Origin: Clostridiales bacterium | GTDB taxonomy: Bacteria > Bacillota > Clostridia > Oscillospirales > Oscillospiraceae | Length of the DNA: 64,000 bases | Direction: 5' to 3' | Assembly: GCA_004556965.1 (NCBI GenBank) | Contig: SFFE01000006.1 | Location: 45,064-109,063, forward strand | In this document: piece after piece, positions 42,110 to 50,558 of the stretch | Position numbering within the stretch: position 1 is the stretch's first letter | Layout of the letters: the number at the start of each line of letters is the position of its first letter | Position numbers and translations under genes: made by a program | Notes under the pieces: model-generated | The model's database searches: none | Told to the model about the DNA's origin: nothing | What the model saw: only the letters and a program-made list of their open reading frames with translations

Positions 42110-43393
42110 ATGATCCGAACCTTTCAATACGGCGAGGTGCCGAACGAGACGCTGTTCATCCGCTCCCCCCTGTTCACGGACGTGGGGCCGGTGGTGGCGG
42201 ACATCCTCGCCGACGTGCAGAAAAACGGCGACGCGGCGCTGCTGCGCTACACCGAGAAATTTGACGGCGCGAAGCTCGACTCCCTGCTTGTGACCCAGGA
42301 GGAGGTCAATGCGGCGTATGAATCCGTCAGCGAGGAATACCGCGCCGTGCTGCGGCAGGCGGCGGAGAACATCGCGGAATATCACCGCAATCAGATCCGG
42401 CCGGGCTTTGTGATGACGCGCCCCAACGGCGTCGTCCTCGGCCAGAAAGTCACGCCCATCGAGCGCGTGGGGCTGTATGTGCCGAACGGCACGGCGGCGT
42501 ACCCGTCGTCCCTGCTGATGAACTGCGTCCCCGCGAAGCTCGCGGGCTGCTCCATGCTCGTCATCACCACACCGCCGAACGCCGACGGAAAGGTGGACGC
42601 GTCCATTCTCGCGGCGGCGAAAATCGCGGGCGTGGATCTGATCTTCAAGGTCGGCGGCGCGCAGGCCGTGGCCGCGCTTGCCTACGGCACAGAGAGCGTC
42701 CCGCGTGTGGATAAAATCGTCGGCCCCGGCAACGCCTATGTGGCCGAGGCGAAAAAGCAGGTGTTCGGCAAGGTCGCCATCGACACGATCGCCGGGCCGA
42801 GCGAGGTGCTCATCGTCGCGGACGATACGAACGACCCCGCCGTCGTTGCGGCGGACATGCTCGCGCAGGCGGAGCACGACGTGATGGCCACGTCCGTGCT
42901 CGTCACGGATTCCGGGCGGCTGGCCAAGGCCGTGGCGCAGGAGCTGGAGCGCCAGCTCCCGCTGCTCCCGCGCGAGGCGATCGCGCGCGCATCCATTGAG
43001 AATAACGGCAAGATCGTGCTCGTGCAGTCTCTGGAGGACGCCATCGACTGCGCCAATGAGATCGCGCCGGAGCACCTGGAGCTTTGCGTGGACGACCCGT
43101 TCGCGTATCTGGGCCGCGTGAAAAACGCCGGCTCCATCTTCCTCGGCAAGCACGCGCCGGAAGCGCTCGGCGATTACATGGCCGGGCCGAACCACACCCT
43201 GCCCACCACCGGCACGGCGCGCTTCGGCAGCCCTCTGTCCGTGGACGATTTCGTCAAAAAATCGCAGTATACCTACTACTCCCGCGAAGCGCTCGCGGAC
43301 GTGCGCGAGGGGCTGATGCGCTTCGCCGAGCAGGAGGGGCTGCACGGCCACGCAAACAGCGTGGGCATCCGGTTTGAAGGTGACGAAGCATGA
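42110..43393 (+). CDS. hisD: Histidinol dehydrogenase
   Basis: This zinc enzyme oxidises histidinol to histidine in two NAD-dependent steps. The 427 residues are normal length. VGLYVPNGTAAYPSS, GGAQAVAALAYGTESVP, KIVGPGNAYVAEAK, DTIAGPSEVLIVAD and the zinc-ligand regions AEHD and GPNHTLPTTGTAR are all present. AAGGAGA precedes the ATG at 42110. Confidence 0.97.
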   Translation: MIRTFQYGEVPNETLFIRSPLFTDVGPVVADILADVQKNGDAALLRYTEKFDGAKLDSLLVTQEEVNAAYESVSEEYRAVLRQAAENIAEYHRNQIRPGFVMTRPNGVVLGQKVTPIERVGLYVPNGTAAYPSSLLMNCVPAKLAGCSMLVITTPPNADGKVDASILAAAKIAGVDLIFKVGGAQAVAALAYGTESVPRVDKIVGPGNAYVAEAKKQVFGKVAIDTIAGPSEVLIVADDTNDPAVVAADMLAQAEHDVMATSVLVTDSGRLAKAVAQELERQLPLLPREAIARASIENNGKIVLVQSLEDAIDCANEIAPEHLELCVDDPFAYLGRVKNAGSIFLGKHAPEALGDYMAGPNHTLPTTGTARFGSPLSVDDFVKKSQYTYYSREALADVREGLMRFAEQEGLHGHANSVGIRFEGDEA

Positions 43394-44457
43394 GCCGGTT
43401 TTTCAGCAGCAAATATGACGCGCTGGAGGCGTACACCCCCGGCGAGCAGCCGCGCGATCTGCAGTATGTGAAGCTCAACACGAACGAGTCGCCGTTTCCC
43501 CCGTCGCCGGGCGTGATCGCGGCGGCGGCGCGCGCGGCGGAGACGCTCCGGCTGTACTCCGACCCGGAATCCGCCGCGCTCACGGCGGCAGTCGCGGAGC
43601 GGTACGGCGTGTCGCCCTCGCAGGTGCTTATGACGAACGGCTCGGATGAGATCTTGAATTTTGCGTTCATGGCCTTCGGCGACGCGCGCCACGGCTTCGT
43701 GTTCCCGGACATTACCTATGGCTTCTATCCCGTGTTCGCGGCGGTCAACGCCGTGCCGTTTCGGGAGATCCCGCTGCGCCGCGATTTCACCATCGACGTG
43801 CGCGACTACTGCGGCGTCGGGCAGAACATCGTCATCGCAAACCCCAACGCGCCGACCGGGCTGCTGCTTTCGGTCGCGCAGATCGAGGAGATCGTGCGCA
43901 CGAATCCGGAGCACGTCGTCGTCATCGACGAGGCGTACATTGACTTCGGCGGGGAGTCGTGCGTGCCGCTGGTTGCGAAGTACGACAACCTGCTCGTGAC
44001 GCAGACGTTCTCGAAGTCCCGCTCGCTCGCGGGCGCGCGGCTCGGCTTCGGCATCGGCGCCCCGTCGCTCATTCAGGATCTCAACACGATCAAATACTCC
44101 ACCAACCCCTACAACGTCAACCGCATGACCGCCGCCGCAGGCGCCGCGGCCATCGCGGACGACGCGTATTACCGCGCCAATGCCCGCATCATCATGGAAA
44201 ACCGCGCGTTCACGCAGACGGAGCTGCAAAAGCGCGGCTTCGCCGTTCTGGATTCCGCCGCGAACTTCCTGTTTGCGAAAGCGCCGTTTGCCGACGGCGA
44301 AACGCTCTACCGCAGGCTGAAGGAGCGGGGCATTCTCATCCGCCACTGGAACAAGCCGCGCATCGGCGACTGGTGCCGCATCACGGTTGGCACACGCGCA
44401 CAGATGGAGGCGCTGCTCGCCGCCGTGGACGCACTGATGAAGGAGGAAACGCCATGA
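43390..44457 (+). CDS. hisC: Histidinol-phosphate aminotransferase
   Basis: A PLP enzyme of 355 residues that transaminates imidazole-acetol phosphate. LNTNESPFPPSPGV, LMTNGSDEILNFAF, NPNAPTGLLL, VVIDEAYIDFGG and the cofactor lysine in TFSKSRSLAGARLG are visible. Its ATG overlaps the hisD stop. Confidence 0.97.
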   Translation: MSRFFSSKYDALEAYTPGEQPRDLQYVKLNTNESPFPPSPGVIAAAARAAETLRLYSDPESAALTAAVAERYGVSPSQVLMTNGSDEILNFAFMAFGDARHGFVFPDITYGFYPVFAAVNAVPFREIPLRRDFTIDVRDYCGVGQNIVIANPNAPTGLLLSVAQIEEIVRTNPEHVVVIDEAYIDFGGESCVPLVAKYDNLLVTQTFSKSRSLAGARLGFGIGAPSLIQDLNTIKYSTNPYNVNRMTAAAGAAAIADDAYYRANARIIMENRAFTQTELQKRGFAVLDSAANFLFAKAPFADGETLYRRLKERGILIRHWNKPRIGDWCRITVGTRAQMEALLAAVDALMKEETP

Positions 44458-45044
44458 GACAAAGCACGATCACGCGCGACACTGCGGAGACCAAGATCCG
44501 CCTGTCGCTGGATTTGGACGGCACCGGGAAGGGCGAAATTGCCACCGGCGTCGGCTTTCTCAACCACATGCTCACGCTGTTCGCGGCGCACGGCCGGTTC
44601 GACTTGACCGTCACGTGCGAGGGCGACACTTACGTGGACGACCACCACAGCGTGGAGGACGTCGGCATCGCGCTCGGCGCGGCGTTCCGGCAGGCGCTGG
44701 GCGACAAGCGCGGCGTCCGCCGCTACGGCAGCCTGTGCCTCCCAATGGACGAGGCGCTCGTGCTCTGTGCGGTCGATCTTTCGGGGCGGAGCTGCCTGCG
44801 CTGCGCGCTGGACATCCCGACCGAAAAGGTCGGCACGTTCGACACCGAGCTGGTGGAGGAATTTCTCGCCGGGTTCACCCGCGAGGCGGCGCTGACGCTG
44901 CACGTCCGCCAGCTCGACGGCACGAATTCGCACCACATCATCGAGGCCGTGTTCAAGGGGCTTGCCCGTGCGCTGCGCGCGGCGGTGGAGATCGACCCCG
45001 CGTGCGCAGACGCCGTGCCGTCCACCAAAGGGGTGCTCGGATGA
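44454..45044 (+). CDS. hisB: Imidazoleglycerol-phosphate dehydratase
   Basis: The 196-residue enzyme is monofunctional, without the N-terminal phosphatase of E. coli HisB. Manganese-binding His clusters occur in GVGFLNHMLTLFAAHGRFD, DDHHSVEDVGIALG, and NSHHIIEAVFKGLARAL. The separate phosphatase is hisK at the operon's end. AGGAGG precedes the ATG, which overlaps hisC. Confidence 0.97.
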   Translation: MRQSTITRDTAETKIRLSLDLDGTGKGEIATGVGFLNHMLTLFAAHGRFDLTVTCEGDTYVDDHHSVEDVGIALGAAFRQALGDKRGVRRYGSLCLPMDEALVLCAVDLSGRSCLRCALDIPTEKVGTFDTELVEEFLAGFTREAALTLHVRQLDGTNSHHIIEAVFKGLARALRAAVEIDPACADAVPSTKGVLG

Positions 45045-45664
45045 TCGCGATTGTGGATTACGGCGTGGGAAATCTGTTTTCCCTCAAAAGCTCGCTCAGC
45101 CGCATCGGCGCGCCGGCCGTCGTCACCGGCGACGCTGCGGCGCTGCGCGCGGCGGACAAGATCATCCTGCCGGGCGTCGGCGCGTTCGGGGACGCGGCCC
45201 GGAAGCTGCGCGAGACCGGCCTTGCCGACGTGGTGTGCGGGCAGGCGCGACTGGGCAAGGACATTTTGGGCATCTGCCTGGGGATGCAGCTGCTGTTCGA
45301 CCGCAGCTTTGAATATGGCGAGCACGCGGGACTGGGTCTCATCCCCGGCGACGTGGTGGACATGACGCCGGACATCCCCGAAACGCTCAAGGTGCCGCAC
45401 ATCGGCTGGAACGCGCTGCACCTCGTGCAGCCGGAGCATCCGCTGTTCCGGTATGTTCACGAGGGCGACTGCGTCTATTTTGTCCACAGCTTTTATGCCA
45501 CGAACTGCGGCGACGCGCTGCTCGCCACAGCGGAGTACGGCAGGGAGCTGACCGCTGCGGTGGCGCAAGATAACGTTATGGGCTGCCAGTTCCACCCCGA
45601 AAAGAGCGGCAATGTGGGGTTAAATATCCTGCGTGCGTTCTGCGGATTGGAGGCGGCGGTATGA
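45041..45664 (+). CDS. hisH: Imidazole glycerol phosphate synthase, glutaminase subunit
   Basis: A class I glutamine amidotransferase of 207 residues that feeds ammonia to HisF. The nucleophile Cys is in GICLGMQLLF, and the His-Glu pair is in CQFHPEKSG. The oxyanion strand PGVGAFGDA is present. It overlaps hisB and hisA by ATGA junctions. Confidence 0.97.
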   Translation: MIAIVDYGVGNLFSLKSSLSRIGAPAVVTGDAAALRAADKIILPGVGAFGDAARKLRETGLADVVCGQARLGKDILGICLGMQLLFDRSFEYGEHAGLGLIPGDVVDMTPDIPETLKVPHIGWNALHLVQPEHPLFRYVHEGDCVYFVHSFYATNCGDALLATAEYGRELTAAVAQDNVMGCQFHPEKSGNVGLNILRAFCGLEAAV

Positions 45665-46374
45665 TCCTGCTCCCGGCGATTGATCTGTATGAAGGCAAGG
45701 CGGTGCGTCTGCTGAAGGGCGACTACCGCGAAATGACGGTATACAGCGGCGAGCCCGCGTCCGTCGCGGCGGCGTTTCAGCGCGCGGGCGCGCAGTGGGT
45801 GCATATGGTGGACCTGGAGGGCGCGCGCAACGGCACGACGCCGAATTTCGGCATCGTCGCGCGCATTGCGCGGGAAAGCGGCCTGTGCGTGGAAATCGGC
45901 GGCGGCGTTCGCTCGGACGATACGGTCGCCCGGTATCTCGACGCGGGCGCGGCGCGCGTCATCCTCGGCACGGCGGCGCTGGGCGACCGCGCGTTTTTGG
46001 AGCGCATGGTTGCGCGGCACGGCGAACGGATTGCCGTTGGCGTGGACTGCCGGGACGGCTTCGTCGCCACCCACGGCTGGACGGAGACGAGCAGCGTTTC
46101 CTGCGAGGCGTTTTGCGCGGAGCTGGAGCGCATCGGTGTGCAGACCGTCGTCTGCACGGACATCGCGCGCGACGGCGCAATGCGCGGCGCGAACCGCGCG
46201 CTGTATCAGGCGCTGAACGAGCGCTTTTCGCTGAATTTCATCGCATCCGGCGGCGTGTCCTCGCTGGAGGATGTACGCGCGCTGCGGGAAGCGGGGCTGT
46301 ACGGGGCGATCCTCGGCAAGGCGTATTACACCGGCGCGGTGGATTTGAAGCAGGCGCTGGAGGTGGCGAAATGA
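45661..46374 (+). CDS. hisA: ProFAR isomerase (phosphoribosylformimino-AICAR-phosphate isomerase)
   Basis: A TIM barrel of 237 residues that isomerises ProFAR to PRFAR. The first catalytic Asp is in PAIDLYEGKAVRL, the second in VCTDIARDGAM, and phosphate loops are IGGGVRSDDT and ASGGVSSLEDV. It lies between its pathway neighbours hisH and hisF with overlaps. Confidence 0.97.
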   Translation: MILLPAIDLYEGKAVRLLKGDYREMTVYSGEPASVAAAFQRAGAQWVHMVDLEGARNGTTPNFGIVARIARESGLCVEIGGGVRSDDTVARYLDAGAARVILGTAALGDRAFLERMVARHGERIAVGVDCRDGFVATHGWTETSSVSCEAFCAELERIGVQTVVCTDIARDGAMRGANRALYQALNERFSLNFIASGGVSSLEDVRALREAGLYGAILGKAYYTGAVDLKQALEVAK

Positions 46375-47129
46375 TTACGAAACGCATCATCCCCTGCCTG
46401 GACGTGAAGGACGGCCGGGTGGTCAAGGGCGTGAACTTTCTGGGGCTGAACGATGTGTCCGACCCCGTGAAGCTCGCGCAGTATTATTCCGAATCCGGCG
46501 CGGACGAGCTGGTGTTTTACGACATCACCGCCTCCGCCGAGGGGCGCGCGCTCTTTACCGATATCCTCACCCGCGTGGCGGAGACGATCTTCATCCCGCT
46601 CACGGTCGGCGGCGGCATCAACACCGTGGCCGACTTTGACCGCGTGCTCAAGTGCGGCGCGGACAAGGTCAGCGTCAACTCCGGCGCGATCCGCAACCCC
46701 GCGCTGATCGGCGAGGCTGCCAAGCGCTACGGCGATCAGTGCGTGGTGCTGTCCGTGGACGCGAAGCGCGTGGACGGGAAGTTCTGCGTGTTCGCCAAGG
46801 GCGGGCGCGAGAACACGGGCATGGATGCCATCGAGTGGATCCGCCGCGGTGTGGATTCCGGCGCGGGCGAAATCGTGCTCAACTCCATCGATACCGACGG
46901 CGTGAAGTCCGGGTTCGATCTGGAGATGCTCGGCGCGGTGTGCAGCGTGGTGAACGTGCCGGTCATCGCGTCCGGCGGCGCGGGCGGCATTCAAGATTTC
47001 ATCGCGCTGTTTCAGGCGCTGCCGAAGGTGGACGCCGGGCTTGCCGCGTCGATCTTCCACTTTGGCGAGGTCACGATCCCCGCGCTCAAGCAGGCGCTCG
47101 CCGAAAACGGCATTGTGGTCAGGAGGTAA
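46371..47129 (+). CDS. hisF: Imidazole glycerol phosphate synthase, cyclase subunit
   Basis: A TIM barrel of 252 residues that uses ammonia from HisH to form IGP and AICAR. Catalytic aspartates are in PCLDVKDGRVVKG and NSIDTDGVKSGFD. Phosphate loops are TVGGGINTVADF and ASGGAGGIQDF. It ends before a 199-base hairpin-rich gap that separates it from hisIE. Confidence 0.97.
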   Translation: MITKRIIPCLDVKDGRVVKGVNFLGLNDVSDPVKLAQYYSESGADELVFYDITASAEGRALFTDILTRVAETIFIPLTVGGGINTVADFDRVLKCGADKVSVNSGAIRNPALIGEAAKRYGDQCVVLSVDAKRVDGKFCVFAKGGRENTGMDAIEWIRRGVDSGAGEIVLNSIDTDGVKSGFDLEMLGAVCSVVNVPVIASGGAGGIQDFIALFQALPKVDAGLAASIFHFGEVTIPALKQALAENGIVVRR

Positions 47130-47328
47130 CAAAGCCTGTCGAAAAACAGGTTTTTCGACAGAAGGGATAGCGCTCCGCTCAGCGCACGCGCCTGCGGCGC
47201 GCACGTTCCCTCCGCGAAAAGAGTTTTTCCCGCCGTACACGCCGCCGGGAAAAACGATTGAAATTTCTTTCGCGGCTTGCGAGCCGCGAAACTCTGCGAG
47301 GCTTTTGAAACGCTGAGGAGGCAACAAT
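47130..47328 (-). repeat. Hairpin-rich intergenic repeat between hisF and hisIE (copy 2)
   Basis: The gap holds an 11-bp hairpin (47136-47146 with 47151-47161) that also contains a competing 5-bp pairing, the dispersed GC box on minus (47169-47191), a 10-bp hairpin (47223-47232 with 47246-47255) and another (47268-47277 with 47282-47291). Every other junction inside the operon is an overlap or a gap of a dozen bases or less, so this looks inserted. It contains no gene. Confidence 0.6.
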
Positions 47329-47979
47329 ATGTTTGATATGTCAGCTTTGAAATTTGACGACCGGGGGCTGATCCCCGCGATCGTGGTCGATACCGAGACC
47401 AAGCAGGTGCTCACGCTCGCGTACATGAACGCGGAGAGCCTGCGCATTTCGATGGCCGAGGGGCGCACCTGCTTCTGGAGCCGCAGCCGGCAGGAACTCT
47501 GGCGCAAGGGCGAGACTTCGGGCAACGTGCAGCACATCGTCTCCATCACGGCCGACTGCGACCGGGACGCGCTCGTCGTCGAGGTTCGCAAGGAGGGGCC
47601 CGCGTGCCACACGGGCGCGGAGTCGTGCTTCTTCGAGCCGGTTTACACCGGCGCGGAGCCGCCCGCGTTTTCCTACGAGGCGCTGTTGGAGATGCTCCGC
47701 GCAAGAAAGGAAAACCCGGTCGAGGGTTCATATACGTCGTACCTGTTCGAAAAGGGCACGGACAAAATCCTCAAAAAAATCGGTGAGGAGTCCACCGAGG
47801 TCATCATCGCCGCAAAGGACCGCGACGTGCCGAACACGGTGTATGAGCTGTGCGACCTGATGTATCACGCCATGGTGCTCATGCTGGATATGGGCATCAG
47901 TCTGGACGATCTGCGCCGCGAGATGGCCTCGCGCCACGTGATCGACCACAAGGTCAAGCAGGAGAAGATGGTCAAATGA
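47329..47979 (+). CDS. hisIE: Bifunctional phosphoribosyl-AMP cyclohydrolase/phosphoribosyl-ATP pyrophosphatase
   Basis: A 216-residue fusion covering the second and third pathway steps. The HisI domain (about 1-105) has MNAESLRISMAEGRTCFWSRSR, then WRKGETSGN and TADCDRDALVVEV with zinc/magnesium ligands and the late CHTG. The HisE domain (about 118-210) has SYTSYLFEKGTDKILKKIGEE and the metal-binding EVIIAAKDRD. GAGGAGG precedes the ATG. Confidence 0.97.
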   Translation: MFDMSALKFDDRGLIPAIVVDTETKQVLTLAYMNAESLRISMAEGRTCFWSRSRQELWRKGETSGNVQHIVSITADCDRDALVVEVRKEGPACHTGAESCFFEPVYTGAEPPAFSYEALLEMLRARKENPVEGSYTSYLFEKGTDKILKKIGEESTEVIIAAKDRDVPNTVYELCDLMYHAMVLMLDMGISLDDLRREMASRHVIDHKVKQEKMVK

Positions 47980-48788
47980 CGCGCCAGAGCCTGCACGCGC
48001 ACTGCACGTTTGACGATGGCGCGGCCACGCCGGAACAGATGGTGCGCGCAGCGATCGGCGCGGGGCTCGGCGCCGTCGGTCTCAGCCTGCACAGCCCGAT
48101 TCCCGGCGAGGAGGACTGGTGCGCGCGCCCGGAGAACATACCGGAATTTCAGGCCGAAATCCACCGGCTCGCGGCCGTGTATCGAGACGAGATCGCGGTA
48201 TACTGCGGTTTGGAATATGACCTCTGCTCTGAGCCGGATTTTGGGGGCTTTGCCTATGTCATCGCGTCCGTGCACGAGCTGGTGGCAGACGGCCGCCGCT
48301 GGTCGGTGGACGATACGCGTGCGCGCGCGAAGGAGCTGATCGACGGAGCCTTCGGCGGAGACGGCGACGCGGCGGCGCAGGTGTATTTTGCGGCGGTTGC
48401 ACGCATCGCGGTGCTGCCGGAGGCAGACGTCGTCGGGCACTTTGACCTGCTCACGAAGTTCGACGAGCCGGAGCCGCTGTATCACACGGACAGCCGTGTG
48501 TATCGGGCGGCGGCGCTGGACGCGATGGAGCGGCTGGTACGCGCGGGCAAGATTTTTGAGATCAACACCGGCGCGGCCGCCAAGGGCCACCGCACGGCGT
48601 TTTATCCAAGCGAACCGCTGCTGCGCGCGCTGCGCGAGATGGGCGGAAAGATCACGATCAGCTCCGACGCGCATGCGGCGGATCAGATTGCGTTCGGCTT
48701 TCCGCAGGCGGAGGCCCTCGCCCGCCGCTGCGGCTTTACGGCGCTGTGGCAATTCAACGGCAGGACATTTGAACCAACGGAATTTTAA
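47976..48788 (+). CDS. hisK: Histidinol-phosphatase, PHP family
   Basis: A PHP-fold metallophosphatase of 270 residues that makes histidinol. SLHAHCTFDDGAATPEQMV gives the first metal ligands, GLSLHSPI, CGLEYDLC, VIASVHEL, VGHFDLLTKF and ISSDAHAADQIAFGF the others. It supplies the activity missing from the monofunctional HisB. It overlaps hisIE (ATGA) and ends the operon. Confidence 0.93.
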   Translation: MTRQSLHAHCTFDDGAATPEQMVRAAIGAGLGAVGLSLHSPIPGEEDWCARPENIPEFQAEIHRLAAVYRDEIAVYCGLEYDLCSEPDFGGFAYVIASVHELVADGRRWSVDDTRARAKELIDGAFGGDGDAAAQVYFAAVARIAVLPEADVVGHFDLLTKFDEPEPLYHTDSRVYRAAALDAMERLVRAGKIFEINTGAAAKGHRTAFYPSEPLLRALREMGGKITISSDAHAADQIAFGFPQAEALARRCGFTALWQFNGRTFEPTEF

Positions 48789-48792
48789 AAAG

Positions 48793-48834
48793 ACCGGGCG
48801 GCGCGAAACCTATGATTTCGCGCCGCCCGGTTTT
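48793..48834. terminator. Bidirectional terminator of the his operon
   Basis: A perfect 16-bp stem (48793-48808 with 48816-48831) is followed by TTTTAT on plus and by a T-run on minus. Confidence 0.88.
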
Positions 48835-49669
48835 ATGGTTTGTCTCGGCATTCAAAGCTCGCGGCGGTGCTGGTGAGCGCAAAGACGAGCTGTCCGCGCT
48901 GCCAGAAGCGGAAGTGCGCGGTGACGGCGCTCGATTCGCGGATGATGGCCGTCATGCGTCCCTCGTCGGGCGCGCGCAGCGTCGGACCGTCGTCGCGGCG
49001 CTCCAGATCGGCCTCCAGCAGCAGACTCCCCTGCGCGAGCCGGATGTGCTCCGGCGTGGCGGCGAGCACGCGCACGCCCCGGTAGGTTGCAAGCCGGTAT
49101 TCCTGCCCGCCGTAGACGATGGCGCAGATGCAGCCGTTGAACGGCCGCGGGCGCGGGATGCGCGCCACGGCGAGCGAGATGCTGCACGGCACGGGAAAGT
49201 CGTTGGCATGCAGCCACAGATAGCGCGACGGGAACGACGTGCCGGCGTCCTTCTCGATGTAGCCGAGACCGCCGTCGAACGCGACCGTGCGCCCCTCCAG
49301 CTCCAGCGAGCCGGACAGCGTGTGCCGCATACTGAGAATACCGTGGCGGCACTCCATGGGCAGATAGCGGAACGGCCCCATGATGTCCGAGCGCAGCGGC
49401 GTCCACGAGCCGTATTGAATCTGGCCGTGGATGCCGGGCAGGTCTACGATGACGCCCGACCGCGAAAACAGGCACGACCCGGCCTGAATGTCCGCCCCGA
49501 CGTGCAGCGCCGGTACGGAAAAATTCCACGACCGGTCGTTTGTGACCACCTGTACAAACGAGCCGCTTTCGGCGCGCCCCGGAATCAGCGCCACGGTCTC
49601 GCCTGCGCACTGGTGTTTGAAATACCAGCCCTCAAATTGCGGCTGTTTGGATTCCTGCAATGGTATCAT
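48833..49669 (-). CDS. Tocopherol-cyclase-like protein
   Basis: The protein (about 278 residues) carries the segments of the tocopherol cyclase family: FEGWYFKHQ, GPFRYLPMECRHGILSM, GGLGYIEKDAGTSFPSRYLWLHAN. In plants these cyclise tocopherol precursors. The bacterial members are uncharacterised and may act on quinones or other lipids. The start is ambiguous: the ATG at 49669 abuts AGGGAG, the GTG at 49693 has no site, and the TTG at 49660 has AGGGAG at an ideal nine bases. The TTG may be the real start. Confidence 0.78.
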   Translation of the reverse strand: MIPLQESKQPQFEGWYFKHQCAGETVALIPGRAESGSFVQVVTNDRSWNFSVPALHVGADIQAGSCLFSRSGVIVDLPGIHGQIQYGSWTPLRSDIMGPFRYLPMECRHGILSMRHTLSGSLELEGRTVAFDGGLGYIEKDAGTSFPSRYLWLHANDFPVPCSISLAVARIPRPRPFNGCICAIVYGGQEYRLATYRGVRVLAATPEHIRLAQGSLLLEADLERRDDGPTLRAPDEGRMTAIIRESSAVTAHFRFWQRGQLVFALTSTAASFECRDKP

Positions 49670-49721
49670 CTCCCTTGCCGCAATTCTCCCCACGTGGAAT
49701 GGGTTTTAAACCAACAAAAAT

Positions 49722-49751
49722 CCGGGCGCGCCCAATTGGGCGCGCCCGGTT
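49722..49751 (-). terminator. Terminator of the ABC importer genes
   Basis: A perfect 28-base GC palindrome (49722-49749) is followed by ATTTTTG on the minus strand. Confidence 0.8.
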
Positions 49752-49762
49752 TCGGTCTAGTT

Positions 49763-50557
49763 TCAGGACAGCAGGATCTCGTCGGACTCCAACTGCATGC
49801 CGGCAATCTCGGCGAATTTGTCCATCAGGTCTTTTTTCGTCAGCTTCTTTTTGGCCTCGCCCTCCACGTCGAAGATGATCTTGCCCTCGTTCATCATGAT
49901 GAGGCGGCTGCCATGCTCGATGGCGTCCTTCATGTTGTGGGTGATCATCATGGCGGTGAGGTTGTTTTCCCGCACGATCTGGTCGGACAGCTCCAGAACC
50001 TTCGCGGCGGTGGCGGGGTCGAGCGCGGCGGTGTGCTCGTCGAGCAGCAGGAGCTTCGGCTTCTGCAGGGAGGCCATCAGCAGCGTCAGCGCCTGGCGCT
50101 GGCCGCCGGAGAGCAAACCGACCTTTGCGGTCATGCGGTCTTCCAGGCCGAGACCGAGAATTTTCAGCTTTTCGCCGAATTCCTCGCGTTCGGTCTTGGT
50201 AACGCCCCAGCGCAGGCCGCGCTTCTTGCCCCGGCGCGTGGCCAGTGCGAGGTTTTCAATGATCTGCATGTTCGGCGCGGTGCCGGTCATCGGGTCCTGG
50301 AACACGCGGCCGATAAACTGCGCGCGCTGATGCTCCGGCATGCCGGTGACGTTCACGCCGTCGATCAGGATGGAGCCGTTGTCCACGGGCCAGACGCCGG
50401 CCACGGCGTTGAGCATGGTGGACTTGCCCGCGCCGTTGCCGCCGATGACGGTGACGAAATCGCCGGGCTTCAGGTGCAGGTCGATCTCCCGCAGCGCCTT
50501 CTTTTCGTTGATGGTGCCGGGGTTGAACGTTTTGGAAATTTGATTGAGAACCAGCAT
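49763..50557 (-). CDS. ABC transporter ATP-binding protein (TrpZ-like)
   Basis: A 264-residue ATPase that powers the importer encoded upstream. The Walker A is GGNGAGKSTMLN (39-50), the signature is LLSGGQRQAL, and the Walker B is LLLLDEHTAALD. It begins one base after the permease stop with AAAGGAG upstream. The three-gene set of lipoprotein, permease and ATPase matches importers of the type predicted to carry aromatic amino acids in Firmicutes. Confidence 0.92.
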   Translation of the reverse strand: MLVLNQISKTFNPGTINEKKALREIDLHLKPGDFVTVIGGNGAGKSTMLNAVAGVWPVDNGSILIDGVNVTGMPEHQRAQFIGRVFQDPMTGTAPNMQIIENLALATRRGKKRGLRWGVTKTEREEFGEKLKILGLGLEDRMTAKVGLLSGGQRQALTLLMASLQKPKLLLLDEHTAALDPATAAKVLELSDQIVRENNLTAMMITHNMKDAIEHGSRLIMMNEGKIIFDVEGEAKKKLTKKDLMDKFAEIAGMQLESDEILLS

Positions 50558-50558
50558 G

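Noticed and set aside
47130..47328. A small gene in the hisF-hisIE gap
   Set aside because: No frame has a ribosome site; the sequence is dominated by hairpins.
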